Numbered from the stretch's first letter, positions 1 to 8,497 are shown. The stretch is DNA of 9,531 nucleotides from CAYMST01 sp964393115 (GCA_964393115.1 CAYMST010000187.1:1-9531), one strand, 5' to 3'. Numbers and translations are program-made. Notes: generated from the sequence alone by a model not told the origin.

Positions 1-2
1 AC

Positions 3-2711
3 ACCTACGATCTACTCTTTGTTTCAGCCATAGCATCCTACGGAATATTAATTTTCACAATTTGGATAGCCATTGCCTTTCGTATTGATTCAGCGATTGA
101 TAATCAGAAAGGAAAAGCTGACGTGCAAGCCACAAAATACTCGGATTTATTTAATATTAAATATTTACGGCTGCTGTCTTTTTTTCTCATATTTTCCATG
201 GGGGCCAGTGTTTTTGCGGAGTATACTTTCTTGAAAACATCTGATATATTTTACCCGGAAGAAGAAGAACTAAGGAGCTTTTTTGCCTTTTTCAACGGTT
301 CGATTATGATCGTGAGTTTCTTGATTCAAAGTTTCGTAAACGATTATATCATAAGTACATACGGGTTAAGAATCGCGTTAATGACTATGCCGATAGTGTT
401 GGTGCTGTTTACCGTAGGTGCCATTTTTTCTGGACATTTCTTTGGTTACGAAACCAAAACAGAGGAATTTCTTTTCTTCTTTCTCTTTACCGGATTGGGT
501 AGGTTGCTTACTGCGTCCCTCAAGGATGCATTGGAGAATCCAGCTTTTAAGCTTTTCTTTTTACCACTTGATGTCCGTGTTAGGTTTGACATACAAACAA
601 AAATTGAGGGGGTAATCAATGAGTTTGCAACATTGGTTGCCGGAGCGCTTCAGATTGCGCTAGGCCTGGCGGTATTCTTTAAGTTGATTCATTATTCCTA
701 TTTCGTACTTGGCCTATGTGGCATGATCATTTATTTAGCGGATAGATTGTTTAGTGAATATAAAAAGACACTTCAAGAGACGCTGGAAGAAAAGAAAAAG
801 GAACTGAAAGGTGAAGAAACGAAAAACGACCATATTAGTATTCAAGTTATTGAAAATGAGCTTGATGAAGATGATCCGGATAAGACAATTAGCGCCTTGA
901 AATTGCTAGAGAGGGTTGATCCGATATATCTAGAGCATCAATTAATCGAACAGCTAAACAGTCCGTTTCCTTCCGTTCGTGAACACGTTTATCACAAATT
1001 GCATGAGCTTATCTTGTTTGGGGGACTTGAAATTATCCGGCGTAAAGCCAAGTTTGAAAGAGATGAGAAAATAAGAAAGATAGCTTCTAAGACGATTACG
1101 CGCCTAACGAAGGTCAGTGAATTTGAAATGATTGACAAGAACGTTAGACGTTTGGTGCGATCAACAAAAGAAATTGATAGAATATATGGCGCGAGGCTGC
1201 TCCAAAAGTCAAGAGATGAAAAGTTTATGCCGTATATCTATGAGCTGCTGAGAGACATCAATCCTAAGGTTCGGCAAGCAGCTATCTTTACGGCAGGTAA
1301 GCTAAGAATGCCAGAGTTTTGGGGGACTTTAATCGAAAACCTGCATATTCCTGCTTTTAGCAATCATGCTTATTCTGCGCTTTGCAATTCTGGAGACAAT
1401 GTTTTCTTTACTGTTGACTCTCAGTTTTATAAGACCAACCAGTACTTCGATACAAAACTTCGTATCATTCAAATACTAGGCCGTGTAGGGGGTAAAGCAG
1501 GTATTGAATTGTTATGGAAAAAAATTGACTATCCGGAACAACGTATCGTTTCAGAAATTTATTTGGCACTCTCTTATAATGCCTACTCTGCTACAGATTT
1601 TCAATCGGCAAGAATTAAATTGGCTATTGAGTCTGACATAGGTAAAATAGCTTGGAATATTAAAGCACTACTGGAGATTCCTAATGATGACCACTTTGAT
1701 AAAATGATTAGGGACGCGTTGCAAGAAGAAAATGAACAGAACTTTGAGAATATTTTCCGTCTTCTTGCCATGATATACGATCAGCGAAGTATCTTATTGA
1801 TTAAGGAAAATATTAAAAATGGCACATCAGACAGCATCACTTTTGCCATTGAGATGCTGGATGTGTTTGTAGATGAAGAACTTAAGACAAAACTATTTCC
1901 AGCTCTTGATGACCTTACCGGAGAGGAAAAACTCAAAAAGCTTAATAATTATTATCCGCCGGAATATTTTGAGTCATATGAAGACTTGCTACTACAAATA
2001 GTAAATCGAAACTATAATGCTGTGAATAAGTGGACCAAGTCTTTATCGATGTATAAACTGCAGCTGATGGGGATTGGTGTAACAGATGACATCGTGGCAA
2101 ACCTTTTTAACCCAGATCCAGTGATGAGGCAAACAGCGGCGGCTATTACTTATAGAATGGACCCGGATGCATATCATCATAATACGTTACGCTTAAGGCC
2201 GGATGTAAAAAAAGAGCTTGATGCCATTATACTCCCACCAGTATTCTTAGAAGAAGGAGAGTCTTATCATCAAAAACTTTTGTCCATAGAAAAGGCGATA
2301 TTGTTAAAAGAAATAAAAGCCTTCAGCCATATACAAGGTGAGGTGCTACTTAAGCTTGTTGAAAAAATGGATGAGATTAAGGTTAGTCAGGGGGTTAAAT
2401 TTATTAAAAAAGGTGATTCAGGTAAAAAGCCGATATACATTGTTTTGCGTGGTTCCGTTAAGGCTTATCAAGAAGAAGGTAGTGAGACTTTCTTGAGAGA
2501 AAGAGATGTAATAGGAGAGCTTCACATAGTGGATTCTGATACCTTCAATTTTAGTGCCGAAGCAGTGACAGACGCCATTTTAATGACCTTGCCCAAGGAA
2601 GAACTCTTTAATTTAATGAGCAAACATATTGAGCTAGTAGAAGGAATGATGAAGATATTGAAGGAAAGACAAAGTATTGAGTATGAGAACGAAATATTAG
2701 AAGCAGTATAA
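3..2711 (+). CDS. MFS/NTT-like transporter fused to HEAT-like repeats and a cNMP-binding-like domain (5' partial)
   Basis: The frame is open from base 3 (first residues TYDLLFVSAIASYG...) to TAA at 2709-2711, giving 902 visible residues. The true start lies upstream of the window; GTG at 123 is an internal Val. Residues about 3-27 form a membrane helix, followed by a polar loop and about five or six more hydrophobic segments up to about residue 250. This fits the C-terminal half of a 12-helix MFS or ATP/ADP-translocase-like (NTT) fold. A charged linker (about 255-285) leads into a long helical region (about 285-765) with HEAT-like helix pairs, for example around 'NPKVRQAAIFTAGKL'. Residues about 770-890 resemble a cyclic-nucleotide-binding domain, with 'GEL' at 838-840. 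The phosphate-contacting Arg of the usual R-A-A-[TS] motif is replaced by Phe848, so ligand binding is doubtful. NTT-HEAT-cNMP fusions are known in bacteria; the substrate here cannot be read from sequence. Domain calls are by eye. It may be a transporter, or a sensor that has lost transport. Confidence 0.82.
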   Translation, partial: TYDLLFVSAIASYGILIFTIWIAIAFRIDSAIDNQKGKADVQATKYSDLFNIKYLRLLSFFLIFSMGASVFAEYTFLKTSDIFYPEEEELRSFFAFFNGSIMIVSFLIQSFVNDYIISTYGLRIALMTMPIVLVLFTVGAIFSGHFFGYETKTEEFLFFFLFTGLGRLLTASLKDALENPAFKLFFLPLDVRVRFDIQTKIEGVINEFATLVAGALQIALGLAVFFKLIHYSYFVLGLCGMIIYLADRLFSEYKKTLQETLEEKKKELKGEETKNDHISIQVIENELDEDDPDKTISALKLLERVDPIYLEHQLIEQLNSPFPSVREHVYHKLHELILFGGLEIIRRKAKFERDEKIRKIASKTITRLTKVSEFEMIDKNVRRLVRSTKEIDRIYGARLLQKSRDEKFMPYIYELLRDINPKVRQAAIFTAGKLRMPEFWGTLIENLHIPAFSNHAYSALCNSGDNVFFTVDSQFYKTNQYFDTKLRIIQILGRVGGKAGIELLWKKIDYPEQRIVSEIYLALSYNAYSATDFQSARIKLAIESDIGKIAWNIKALLEIPNDDHFDKMIRDALQEENEQNFENIFRLLAMIYDQRSILLIKENIKNGTSDSITFAIEMLDVFVDEELKTKLFPALDDLTGEEKLKKLNNYYPPEYFESYEDLLLQIVNRNYNAVNKWTKSLSMYKLQLMGIGVTDDIVANLFNPDPVMRQTAAAITYRMDPDAYHHNTLRLRPDVKKELDAIILPPVFLEEGESYHQKLLSIEKAILLKEIKAFSHIQGEVLLKLVEKMDEIKVSQGVKFIKKGDSGKKPIYIVLRGSVKAYQEEGSETFLRERDVIGELHIVDSDTFNFSAEAVTDAILMTLPKEELFNLMSKHIELVEGMMKILKERQSIEYENEILEAV

Positions 2712-2801
2712 ATAGAAGTTAATTTATGCGAAGAGGAAAAAAATGTAATTTATCCTTTTATTGCTGCGGCTCATATGTGAAATTGCGTTATTGATCGATT
2801 A
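2712..2801 (+). promoter_or_regulatory. 90 bp spacer, possible operon promoter region
   Basis: This is the only real intergenic gap in the window and the natural place for a promoter of the downstream four-gene set. It is AT-rich, but I find no clean Bacteroidota promoter (TAnnTTTG with an upstream TTTG), no convincing hairpin-plus-T-run terminator and no Shine-Dalgarno sequence. A near-palindrome around ATCGAT sits at about 2792-2800, just before the ATG at 2802. Read-through from the upstream gene cannot be excluded. Confidence 0.25.
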
Positions 2802-4319
2802 ATGATTGCGAATTACGATATTGTTATATGCTTCTCTAAAGAAGATAATCTTCCGTTGGAAGGAAGCGATAGGGGGTGGGTTACAAACTTTCATAAGTTT
2901 CTCAGCACACTTATTGGGCAAATTATGAGAAGACCAGCCAAAATTCTGATGCTTGATGAGGACAACCGATCAATAGATGCATTTCTCGACGCCCCAGTGT
3001 TAATTACAATTATTTCTAGAGACTTTTTGAAGCAAGAATGGCTTATAGAGGGAACGAAAGCCTTTGGTAAGATAAATAATGCAGCTGAAGATTCGGTGTA
3101 CGATGGTATCAATAGGCTTTTTAAAGTAATCAAACACCCTGTTGATAACTTAGACGACGTTTTATCAGAATACGCCGCCATTATTCCATTCGAAGTGTAT
3201 CGTGTTGATCCATTAACTGGTCAAGCTATGGAGTTTAGACGATTTTTTGGGAATGATGCGGAGCGAAATTATTGGATGAAATTGGTCGATATGGCCTATG
3301 ATATTTATCATATTCTACAGCGTGTTGATCACATGAATACATCAAGCTCGACTAATGCAGCTATTCCACGTGATCGTACTGTTTACCTGGCGAGTACGGG
3401 TGTTGATATGATCATACAACGAGACATTGTCAAGCGTGAACTAATTCGACATGGCTACAAGGTACTTCCAGATAGGACCCTCCCAAAAGAGGTAAGTGCG
3501 TTGGAAAGGCAAATCAAGAGAGATTTAGATAAATGTCGTTTGTCGATCCATCTAGTCGGCGAGGATTACGGATACAGACCAAAAGGAGCGGAAAGAAGTG
3601 TGGTTGATATTCAAAATCATCTTGCTTCCAATCATAACTATGATATTAACGAACAAAAGCAGGAAAATAGCAACCCTCTTCAGTTCAATAGACTAATTTG
3701 GATTCCTCCTGATCTCAAGAATATTAGCGAAAGACAGCAGATCTTTATAGAAGATTTAAAGACGGACGCAGCAGCTTTGGATGAGGCTGAAGTGCTATCG
3801 ATATCACTGCAAGAATTGAAGACAATAATTCAGGAAGAATTGGTCACTGGAGGGAGGTTCAAGCGTGACAAATCACCTGCTATTACTACTCAGGTGGCCG
3901 AGGATACGGAGCTAAGTCAAGTGTATTTGATATATGACCGACTTGACGAAGAAAAAGGAAAGGAAATTGCGGCACGTCTACATAACCAAGGTGTTAAGGT
4001 GTTAATGCCCATTTTTGATGCTGATTTAGTAGATATGCGATACTTGCATCAGGAAAATTTGCGGAAGTGTGACGGATCATTTATTTACTGTGGTACAACG
4101 ACAAGTGATTGGTTGATCACTAAAATTCAAGATACTCTAAAAGCCCCAGGGTTTGGAAGGGAAGAACCGATAAGAAGCAAAGCTATTTTCCTAGAATCGG
4201 AAGGAGAGATGGAACTGGATCAGGATTTTATCGCGCAATCCAGAACCATTATCCTTAATGCTAATGGCAAAAAGGACAACGAACTATTTGATCCCTTTAT
4301 CTCAAAATTAATTGGATAA
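2802..4319 (+). CDS. Protein with three tandem TIR-like domains (TIR / DUF4062-like / C-terminal TIR-like)
   Basis: This 505-residue soluble protein has no signal peptide or membrane helix. Domain 1 (about 1-175) starts with the TIR-type strand 'YDIVICFSKEDN', has 'GWVTNF' and a hydrophobic 'VLITIIS', then W80-L-I-E83, and ends with an aromatic helix 'YWMKLVDMAYDIYHIL'. Domain 2 (about 191-350) reads 'VYLASTGVDM...QRDIVKREL', then 'CRLSIHLVGEDYG' and 'RSVVDIQNHLA', which matches the DUF4062-like branch of the TIR superfamily. Domain 3 (about 373-505) reads 'QVYLIYDRLDEEKGKEIA', 'HQENLRKCDGSFIYCG', W437 and G450-F-G-R453, another TIR-like unit. The NADase-type Glu four residues after the Trp is not in place in domains 1 or 3, so the protein may be a scaffold or adaptor rather than an NAD-consuming enzyme. 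The ATG follows an in-frame TGA at 2778-2780 with no other ATG between. The STAND gene follows after 3 bp in the same frame, so a partnership is likely. Role in a conflict or signalling pathway is inferred. Confidence 0.85.
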   Translation: MIANYDIVICFSKEDNLPLEGSDRGWVTNFHKFLSTLIGQIMRRPAKILMLDEDNRSIDAFLDAPVLITIISRDFLKQEWLIEGTKAFGKINNAAEDSVYDGINRLFKVIKHPVDNLDDVLSEYAAIIPFEVYRVDPLTGQAMEFRRFFGNDAERNYWMKLVDMAYDIYHILQRVDHMNTSSSTNAAIPRDRTVYLASTGVDMIIQRDIVKRELIRHGYKVLPDRTLPKEVSALERQIKRDLDKCRLSIHLVGEDYGYRPKGAERSVVDIQNHLASNHNYDINEQKQENSNPLQFNRLIWIPPDLKNISERQQIFIEDLKTDAAALDEAEVLSISLQELKTIIQEELVTGGRFKRDKSPAITTQVAEDTELSQVYLIYDRLDEEKGKEIAARLHNQGVKVLMPIFDADLVDMRYLHQENLRKCDGSFIYCGTTTSDWLITKIQDTLKAPGFGREEPIRSKAIFLESEGEMELDQDFIAQSRTIILNANGKKDNELFDPFISKLIG

Positions 4320-4325
4320 ATTATG
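4317..4325 (+). other. In-frame stop/start junction TAA-ATT-ATG
   Basis: The TIR-like gene ends with TAA (4317-4319). One codon (ATT) follows, then the ATG (4323) of the STAND gene. Both genes are in the same frame, so only this stop prevents a single protein of about 1550 residues. The arrangement suggests coupled translation by termination-reinitiation, because no ribosome-binding site is seen. Confidence 0.9.
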
Positions 4326-7300
4326 AATCAGAAGGCGATTAACAAGAAGGAGGAACAATTCGACATATCGGATTTAATGAACCCGTTCCCGGGTTTACGT
4401 CCTTTCGGTATTCAAGAGAGTCATTTGTTTTTTGGAAGAGAAGGACAGAGTGATGAGGTACTGAAAAAGCTTTCTGATAATAGGTTCGTGGCCATTCTTG
4501 GTGCCTCGGGAAGTGGTAAGTCTTCTTTGATGTACTGCGGGCTTATTCCAACATTACATGGAGGCTTTATGACAGATGCAGGTTCTCATTGGAGGATCAT
4601 TGTCATGAGACCGGGAGGTGGACCAGTCGATAATTTGTCAGAGTCATTATTACTTAAGAATAAAGAATACCAGTCCTACAACGAAGAGGATAAACTGATT
4701 CGAAAAACGATCACTTCGACAGTGCTCCGCACCAGCTCATTAGGACTCATAGAAGCGGTAAAACAGCTCAAGAAAAACCCTGGGGAGAATACTCTTATTC
4801 TTGTTGACCAGTTTGAAGAGTTGTTTCGTTTTCGCAAACTAGAGCATAAGTATTCTGATGAAGACGAATCCTCGGCATTTGTGAAGTTATTGCTGGAGGC
4901 AGTACACCAATACGATGAGTCCATTTATGTGGCGTTAACCATGCGTTCGGATTTTATTGGTGAGTGTGCACAGTTTCCCGAACTCACCCAGATGATCAAT
5001 GATTCTCACTATTTGATTCCTCAGATGACCAGGGATCAGAAGAGAGTGGCTATCGAAGGTCCAGTAGCCGTTGGAGGGGGGAAAATAGCCCCTAGGTTAG
5101 TGCAGCAACTTCTCAATGATGTTGGAGATAACCCTGACCAATTACCAATTTTGCAACATGCGCTTATGCGGACCTGGCAATACTGGGTGGAGAACAGGAA
5201 GGACAATGAGTCCATGGACACCGACCACTACAACGCTATTGGTACGCTCAGGGAAGCACTCTCTCAACATGCAAATGAAGCTTATGATTCATTAAACAAA
5301 CGCGAAAAACAGATATGCGAAATTCTCTTTAAGGCATTGACTGAAAAAGGTGCGGAGAATTTAGGTATTAGACGTCCTACTAAGTTAGCTACGATTGCGT
5401 CGATTGCAGGGGTAAATCAAGAGGAAGTGATTCGGGTGGTAGATAAATTTCGAGAGCCAGGAAGATCACTTTTGATGCCTCCACACGGAGTTCGACTAGA
5501 ACCGGATACAGTTATCGATATTTCTCATGAAAGCTTAATGAGAATTTGGACTCGACTCAAACTATGGTTGGATGAAGAGTCAAAAGCAGCTGAGATGTAC
5601 TTAAAGCTGTCCGAGTCCGCGTTTCGTTACCAGCTCGGTACAGCTGGGTTGTGGAAAATGCCCGATTTGCAACTGGCCCTTAACTGGAAAGAGGAAAATA
5701 AGCCGACACTGATCTGGGGACAACGCTATGATCCTGCCTTTGAAAGGACTATGGTCTTCTTGGAAACAAGTAAGAAGGCACATGAAACTGAGCAACGCAA
5801 TAAAGAAGTATTGCAAAAACGCGCTTTACGGCGTTCCCGACTAACAACTATCATTTTGGCGTTCTTTACATTGGTGGCGCTGTTTTTCATGATTTATTCT
5901 TTTGTAAAGCAGAATGAAGCTGAAAAGCAAAAGGTATCGGCTTTAAAAGCACAGAAGCAAGCAAAGGAAGAGGCAGATAAGGCAAATAGATTGGCAGAAC
6001 TTGCCGAAGAGGCTGAGGCCTCTGCACTAAAACAGCAACGACTTGCTCAGGAGGCAGCTGAAAAAGCGGAGATAGAGGCCGAGGCGGCTAGAATCGCTTC
6101 TGTAAGAGCCAGTAAGGCCGAAAAAGATGCGAGAATAGAGGCGGCTAACGCAAGAGAACAAAAGGCACTTGCCGATGAAGAAAGATCTAAAGCTCAAAAG
6201 TCGGCCAAGGAAGCGAAAGCTGCGGAAGCGCGTGCTCTAGATGCCAAGACGGCTGCTGACCAGCTTCGTTATCAGGCAATTGCTCAATCCATGGCGATCC
6301 GGTCACGACAGATTCGAAATAATCCTAGGCAACAGGCGCTAATCGCAAAGCAGGCTTATATGTTTTTTACCGAATTTGGAGGATCTGAAATGAACGGTGA
6401 CCTGTATAGTGGTGTTTTTTATGCACTTAAAGAGTTGAAAGGAGATAGCCTTAACCATTTTAGAAATGGGCATACTGGAATGGTGAGGTCGATGGTATTC
6501 AATGGTTCAGGAAGTGCTTTATTCTCAGCAGGAAGTGATGGACAAATACTAAAGTGGGATCTAGCAAAGAACAAAAGTCATGACCCGGAATTGGTAGCGG
6601 ATCAAGAAGAAATTGTTCGGGTTATTGATGTGTCTAAAGATAATCGCTGGTTGGTAACAGGGAGTAATGAAGACCAGATGAGTATTATAGACCTCAATAG
6701 CAACGACAAGGCATCAAGTACTCCGATTTCTGGCCACCAAGGAGCTGTTTATGATTTAGTTTTCCTTGGCAATGACAATCGATTTGCTTCTTGCGGTGAG
6801 GACAAAAAAGTATTGATTTCTACCATGAAGGGAGATACTACATACTTGGAGACTGATGGTTATAAATTCAAGACACTTGCGGCAGGTAACCGAAAAAACT
6901 TGTTGGCTGGAGGTAGTCAATCGGGAGAAGTGATGCTGTGGAACTTGACAAGCTCGACAAAAAAGATGTTACTAAAAGAGCGGAATAATACTATTCATTC
7001 CTTAGCCTTTGGTGGTGACGATGATATTCTAGCCATTGGAGATGAATATGGCAATATCATTTTGTGGGACCTAGAGCTAGATAAAGAAATTAGGGCACTA
7101 TCTGGACATACAGCGCGTGTTACTCAAATTGCCTTTAGTCCGAATGGAAAGATCATGGCTACTGCATCCCTAGACCGAACCGCCAGACTGTGGTTTTTGG
7201 ATGACCTCAATGAATTGCCGATTACCTTGGATGACCATGGAGACTGGGTATATTCTCTTGCTTTTCATCCAGATGGTAAAACGTTATATACTGGATCTAA

Positions 7301-7460
7301 AGATCATATTATTAGATCCTGGCCGATTATTGCCAAAGATATGGCTGATGAAATTTGTGATTATATCGAGTCTAATTTGAGTGATTTTGAATGGTCACAA
7401 TATGTGGGGGAGGATATAGAATATCGCCATACTTGTGTTGGATTGCCAAAAGCTAAATAA
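4323..7460 (+). CDS. nSTAND1-type STAND NTPase with membrane helix, coiled-coil rod and WD40 propeller
   Basis: This 1045-residue protein opens with the nSTAND1 signature 'NPFPGLRPF' and 'FFGRE'. Walker A is GASGSGKS at 60-67. Walker B is 'LILVDQFEEL' with D162 and E165/E166. A sensor-like 'TMRSDF' lies near 207-211, 'NPDQLPILQHAL' at 270-281, and a winged-helix 'HESLMRIW' at 402-409. A basic stretch 'RALRRSR' precedes one membrane helix (about 507-528). Then come 139 residues (529-667) with no Gly or Pro, rich in Ala, Glu, Lys and Gln, predicted as a helical rod. A linker leads to seven WD40 blades (about 716-1000), for example 'HTARVTQIAFSPNGKIMATAS'. The tail carries 'EW' and two cysteines, C1012 and C1038. 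STAND NTPases switch from ADP-bound monomers to ATP-bound oligomers when their sensor repeats bind a trigger. The basic side before the helix predicts a cytoplasmic NTPase and a periplasmic propeller. The NTPase motifs look intact. The stop overlaps the next ATG by one base. The trigger is unknown. Confidence 0.92.
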   Translation: MNQKAINKKEEQFDISDLMNPFPGLRPFGIQESHLFFGREGQSDEVLKKLSDNRFVAILGASGSGKSSLMYCGLIPTLHGGFMTDAGSHWRIIVMRPGGGPVDNLSESLLLKNKEYQSYNEEDKLIRKTITSTVLRTSSLGLIEAVKQLKKNPGENTLILVDQFEELFRFRKLEHKYSDEDESSAFVKLLLEAVHQYDESIYVALTMRSDFIGECAQFPELTQMINDSHYLIPQMTRDQKRVAIEGPVAVGGGKIAPRLVQQLLNDVGDNPDQLPILQHALMRTWQYWVENRKDNESMDTDHYNAIGTLREALSQHANEAYDSLNKREKQICEILFKALTEKGAENLGIRRPTKLATIASIAGVNQEEVIRVVDKFREPGRSLLMPPHGVRLEPDTVIDISHESLMRIWTRLKLWLDEESKAAEMYLKLSESAFRYQLGTAGLWKMPDLQLALNWKEENKPTLIWGQRYDPAFERTMVFLETSKKAHETEQRNKEVLQKRALRRSRLTTIILAFFTLVALFFMIYSFVKQNEAEKQKVSALKAQKQAKEEADKANRLAELAEEAEASALKQQRLAQEAAEKAEIEAEAARIASVRASKAEKDARIEAANAREQKALADEERSKAQKSAKEAKAAEARALDAKTAADQLRYQAIAQSMAIRSRQIRNNPRQQALIAKQAYMFFTEFGGSEMNGDLYSGVFYALKELKGDSLNHFRNGHTGMVRSMVFNGSGSALFSAGSDGQILKWDLAKNKSHDPELVADQEEIVRVIDVSKDNRWLVTGSNEDQMSIIDLNSNDKASSTPISGHQGAVYDLVFLGNDNRFASCGEDKKVLISTMKGDTTYLETDGYKFKTLAAGNRKNLLAGGSQSGEVMLWNLTSSTKKMLLKERNNTIHSLAFGGDDDILAIGDEYGNIILWDLELDKEIRALSGHTARVTQIAFSPNGKIMATASLDRTARLWFLDDLNELPITLDDHGDWVYSLAFHPDGKTLYTGSKDHIIRSWPIIAKDMADEICDYIESNLSDFEWSQYVGEDIEYRHTCVGLPKAK

Positions 7461-7462
7461 TG
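7458..7462 (+). other. 1-bp stop/start overlap (TAATG)
   Basis: The TAA of the STAND gene (7458-7460) shares its last A with the ATG of the barrel gene (7460-7462). This arrangement is typical of translational coupling and puts both genes in one transcript. The nearest purine-rich run (around 7405-7412) is too far upstream to be a ribosome-binding site for this start. Confidence 0.9.
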
Positions 7463-8497
7463 ACAAGAAGACTGTTTTTCTTTATTTTAAGCTTCATTTT
7501 CATGAGAGTGGTGCTGTCACAGAGCAGCTGTACTCAAAACTTGAATGAAGCAGAAAATGCCTATAAAGAAGGGCGACTTAAAGACATTGAGACACTTATA
7601 AATCCTTGTTTATTACAACATAGGTTTTTGAAAGCAGAATCAATTCGAGCCTACAAACTACTGACACTATTACATCTATACAACGATGAGTATGATAAGG
7701 CCGAAACATCTTTTCTGAATTTGATTCATACTCAACATGAATACCCTATAGATTATGAGAATGATCCGGCTGAATTCATTGATTTTTATAAGAAGTACAG
7801 AACAAAGCCTATTTTCAGAATTAGTTTCAATGTTGGGTTAACCAATACACGACCAGATATTATAGAAACTTTTGGCACCTATGACACCAGTGAACCAGAT
7901 CGTAATAGTTTATATTCCAGTTCTTTAGGACCTCAGTTTGGTGTTGGTATTGAGTATAATCTATTTTGGAATGTAGATGTCGTAGGGGAGGTAAATTTGG
8001 CAAACCGTATTCTCAAAATAGAAGAACAAAGTGACTTTATAGGGGGGTATACTTTGAATACTACTGAGGAGCAAAGGTGGCTAGAGTTTCCGCTTTACCT
8101 CAGAGTGGGAAGGAGTATCAAAAATTATATCCCATATGCGTATTTCGGGGCATCGTTCAATTACTTGACCAGATCGGTTGTTGCAGATGGTTCTCGTGAC
8201 CAAGTTAAAAAGACAGATATTGATTTGATTCAAAATGATTTGAGGGACCGTATCAATGGTTCATTTGTAGCAGGGATAGGTGTAAAACTAAAGACACAAA
8301 ATAATTTCGTGAAATTAGACCTACGTTATAGTCAAGGAAGAAGTAACGTAGTTGATCAATCGGGGCGTTATAATAATAGAGAATTAGTCTTTGAATTGGG
8401 ACATGTGGATAACAACTTTCGGCAGAATTTCTTTTCGCTAACAGTTGGGTACGTTTTGTCTGTTTACAAACCTGTTAAGAAAAAGCAATACCGGTAA
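7460..8497 (+). CDS. Secreted TPR-like plus outer-membrane beta-barrel protein
   Basis: This 345-residue protein starts with a signal peptide: basic 'TRR', a hydrophobic stretch to about residue 19, and a likely signal-peptidase I site at 'VLS-Q' (20/21). Residues about 24-110 are a small helical domain with TPR-like periodicity ('AENAYKEGRLKDIETLI', then 'YDKAETSFLNLI'), flanked by C24 and C49, which could form a disulfide. From about 118 to 337 the sequence alternates polar and hydrophobic/aromatic residues with glycines ('FRISFNVGLTNT', 'GPQFGVGIEYNLFW', 'YAYFGASFNYL', 'FFSLTVGYVLSVY'). This is typical of the PorT/OMP_b-brl type outer-membrane barrels of Bacteroidota, with about eight strands. 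It sits one base over its neighbours on both sides. Placing such a barrel directly behind a membrane-anchored STAND sensor suggests it supplies or anchors the periplasmic end of the system. Role inferred; family fairly sure. No type IX secretion tail is seen. Confidence 0.85.
   Translation: MTRRLFFFILSFIFMRVVLSQSSCTQNLNEAENAYKEGRLKDIETLINPCLLQHRFLKAESIRAYKLLTLLHLYNDEYDKAETSFLNLIHTQHEYPIDYENDPAEFIDFYKKYRTKPIFRISFNVGLTNTRPDIIETFGTYDTSEPDRNSLYSSSLGPQFGVGIEYNLFWNVDVVGEVNLANRILKIEEQSDFIGGYTLNTTEEQRWLEFPLYLRVGRSIKNYIPYAYFGASFNYLTRSVVADGSRDQVKKTDIDLIQNDLRDRINGSFVAGIGVKLKTQNNFVKLDLRYSQGRSNVVDQSGRYNNRELVFELGHVDNNFRQNFFSLTVGYVLSVYKPVKKKQYR

Noticed and set aside
418..615. Short + strand ORF inside the transporter gene
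   Set aside because: It lies wholly in another frame of a membrane-domain coding region and has no recognisable features; an overlap shadow.
2730..2760. Possible terminator hairpin (GGAAAAA / TTTATCC) in the spacer
   Set aside because: The stem is AT-rich with a mismatch and no following T-run; not convincing.
2891..5816. Minus-strand ORFs within the TIR-like and STAND genes
   Set aside because: They overlap well-supported domains on the + strand and show no protein-family features.
5907..6260. Ala/Glu/Lys-rich stretch as a DNA tandem repeat
   Set aside because: The similarity is at the level of residue composition; no regular repeat unit is seen in the bases.
7520..7540. Possible lipobox at the 'QSSC' of the barrel protein
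   Set aside because: Gln at -3 does not fit a lipobox, and 'VLS-Q' is a better signal-peptidase I site.
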